Shown here: positions 62,041 through 64,000 of the stretch, in pieces
How the letters are laid out: every line of letters starts with the position of its first letter
Numbering within the stretch: the first letter of the stretch is position 1
Program-made: the position numbers and the translations under genes
The notes under the pieces: model-generated
The model's input: the letters and a program-made list of their open reading frames with translations, nothing else
Told to the model about the DNA's origin: nothing
Database searches by the model: none
NCBI GenBank assembly: GCA_029204225.1
Contig: CM055098.1
Span: forward strand, 10,801,246-10,865,245
Length of the DNA: 64,000 nucleotides
Source of the DNA: Diphasiastrum complanatum
Taxonomy: Eukaryota > Streptophyta > Lycopodiopsida > Lycopodiales > Lycopodiaceae
Direction of reading: 5' to 3'

Positions 62041-63890
62041 ATGCTCTACACGGTACCCATTGCAATGCCCATCACCATATCCCCTCGACCCGCAGAGTTC
62101 ACCATTTTCACATCCCAAATGGTGCACACTGCCATTGACATGTTGAAACGTAAGAAAGCCAAAGATATCAATGATCTTGAATCACAACTGTTCATACATG
62201 CAACAAACATTGTTTCACCTATTATTCGTCAATCTCCTTAACTCTTCAATCAATTATGGTTTTTCTCCCTCCTGGTGTACCAATGTTATACATCTTATAC
62301 ATAATCTAGTGACCCCATGACACCAAACAATTACCACATGATTATGATAGGGCATGTCATTGCCAAGCTTTATGGAATTGTACAAGATAGTGATCAGCAG
62401 TGAAGCTGAGACCATATGTTTACATGCCATGGGACAAGCAGGTTCTGGATCAGATCATTCCACCTGTGTTCAATCTCAAAGCTATCATCAAACGAGCAAG
62501 ATTCAGAAAGGAGAGAGCAAATTGCTGCTTTGTTGACTTAAGACCTTCTTTTGACTCAGTACTACAACATCCCCTCACTCAGAGACTGAGAAACATTTAG
62601 TTCTCAAGCACTTTACTAGTTGTTATCACACTATACAAGGTCTTTGGATGCTTCAAATCATAGTTGCAGCGCGATTCCCGAATCGCGATTCAGAATCGCG
62701 ATCAGAATCGCGATTCCGATTCGCGATTCGGGATTTTCCCAAAATCGTGTAGAATCGATTTTTTTTTTTTTTTGAAATTTTTTTAGGCAATATGGGTATC
62801 AGATGAAAGCTCTGATCGAGGGGATTATGATTGTGTAGTTTGCCGACTGTTTCGGGTGCGAAACACCAAAAAGTGTGTTTTCACTCGAGGAGTTGGAAGG
62901 CCAAATCATGAAGAGGCCTTACCGTCGGGGCCGGGGTCTACCGGCAGCCCCCGGACCCCGCCGTTGGGGGGCGTTGCCCCCCAAATCCCCCACCAGGGGG
63001 CTACCGCCCCCCGAACCCCCTGTATCCCGGGGGGCTACTGTCCCCCAACCCCCTAGAGCTTCTTGCTATATAGACACTGTAGATAAAAATGCCACCACCC
63101 CCCTGTAGATGAAAATGGGGTCCAAATGCTGCCGAGAAGGGCCCAATATTTATGCCCCCAACTGTATGTACATTGCACTCACATCTCCAGTGAACCAATT
63201 GCAAAAGTGATCATCATCCATACAGTTGATAGTCCAAACTGTAGCATTAACATTTACTGAAAACCAGAGCAAATGACAACCGGATAGCTACTGAAAATAA
63301 GATCTGTTTGTGCCTCATCTACTGCACTTTTGAGAGGCAAAACGCTGGTTTGACCATTGATCCCCTAAAAAAATTTCAGCAATAAGCTATTTTTCCAAAA
63401 AAAAAATTTTTTTTTTTTTTTTTTTGCGATTCTGGGTCGCGAATCGCGATTTGCAGAATCGCGACCCGCAAATCGCAAACCCAACGAATCGAGATTCGCT
63501 GCAACTATGCTTCAAATCAATGGATGATATCTCGTTGCTCGTATCTAGCATTGTTGGCGTGAAGCAGGGATGCTCTCTCTCTCTCACCTTGCCTCCGATT
63601 TACACTAGGACAGTTTCGAGTTTCCTCGCATCAGTTATATGTGGAGACTTTCCATTTCCAGAGCATCCCTCATATGCGTAGACTTTGTCAGATGTGCACA
63701 TTAGGGGAGGTGGAGTCACAGGAGCATTTTCTATTCAGATGCCCTATTTATTCTGAGATTCATCGAGGATGCTATCATTGTCTTTTCCGTGATTCTCCAA
63801 TCACACTGTGCTCACTTATTTCATATGTTGATCCTCGGTGTGTGGCATTCATGCATGCTGCGCAAGATGTTCCTGCTTTGTAGAGATATT
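62041..63890 (+). mobile_element. LINE reverse-transcriptase fragment, split by a MITE
   Basis: Before the insertion: AIDMLKRKKAKDINDLESQL, NNYHMIMIGHVIAKLYGI, MGQAG, then RARFRKERANCCFVDLRPSF (the FVD..F motif). After it: SIVGVKQGCSLSLTL. Both belong to the same LINE reverse transcriptase, joined by LYKVFGCFKS across the insertion. The 63641-63883 frame encodes the LINE C-terminal zinc motif (CQMCTLGEVESQEHFLFRCP). The YADD region is missing, so there is also an internal deletion near 63600. Confidence 0.8.
62661..63507. mobile_element. 847-bp MITE inserted in the LINE, with 12-bp target duplication
   Basis: The ends are TAGTTGCAGC (62661) and GCTGCAACTA (to 63507). The duplication TGCTTCAAATCA is at 62649-62660 and 63508-63519. 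Both subterminal regions contain arrays of the palindrome ATCGCGAT within AATCGCGATTC units (about six on the left, four on the right) next to long T-runs. The middle, 62920-63060, has several G5-6...C5-6 hairpins. No transposase is encoded. The 9-12 bp duplication fits a Mutator-like mobiliser better than hAT (8 bp), but the short TIR does not settle it. Confidence 0.85.
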
Positions 63891-64000
63891 TGTCAGAGAG
63901 ATCAGCATGGACACCATGACTCCCAGCAGACCCAAATCACCTCCTTTTTCTCTAGGAGACGCTCTCGAGCAGACACTGAGGTTGTGGATGAGTCAGATAT

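Overview
The window looks like nuclear DNA from a land plant with a large, repeat-rich genome. The evidence is AT-rich intergenic sequence, GT-AG introns of 75-100 bases, Ty1/copia and Ty3/gypsy elements primed by initiator-Met tRNA (TGGTATCAGAGC), LINE fragments and an ATL-type RING-H2 gene. The DNA-transposon repertoire (a Crypton-like tyrosine recombinase and a DDE transposase of a type I know mainly from sponges and cnidarians) makes a fern or other non-flowering plant more likely than an angiosperm, but this is inference.

Layout. 0-4.7 kb: a SWIM zinc-finger fragment, an internally deleted Ty3/gypsy copy on the minus strand and an isolated minus-strand LTR with its primer site. 4.7-7.9 kb: nothing recognised. 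7.9-14.5 kb: an intact ATL RING-H2 ubiquitin-ligase gene (minus), with a partial tandem copy of its 3' end separated from it by a 5'-truncated copia element and a tiny LTR-PBS-PPT-LTR element. 15.0-15.5 kb: GC-rich nested palindromes. 15.7-16.5 kb: a short-chain dehydrogenase pseudogene. 16.5-18.6 kb: the Crypton-like gene. 18.9-23.4 kb: gypsy/copia chimeras and a 3'-truncated copia element on the minus strand.

25.15-33.71 kb is the highlight: an 8.56-kb DNA element bounded by perfect 36-bp terminal inverted repeats. It carries at least four multi-exon or long genes: (1) an apparently intact 364-residue protein with a BAH-like N-terminus and a ubiquitin-like C-terminus; (2) a decayed histone-H3-like gene that starts with the exact H3 tail ARTKQTAR, has a long Gln/SR/Lys-Arg/Pro insert and ends in a recognisable H3 histone fold; (3) an unidentified protein of about 450 residues; (4) a DDE-type transposase. 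Genes 1 and 2 run on the plus strand, 3 and 4 on the minus strand. A decayed, inverted paralogue of gene 1 lies just outside the left end. The combination suggests a transposon that carries its own chromatin-interacting proteins.

33.7-38.6 kb: a gag-like region with an LTR, then copia remains broken by a (GA)n tract. 38.6-51.0 kb: mostly featureless, with one LINE fragment and a few exon-like blocks on the minus strand. 51.05-57.79 kb: a complete Ty3/gypsy element with near-identical LTRs and a 5-bp target duplication. 57.8-64.0 kb: tandem repeats, two exon-like blocks, and a LINE reverse transcriptase interrupted by an 847-bp MITE with a 12-bp target duplication.
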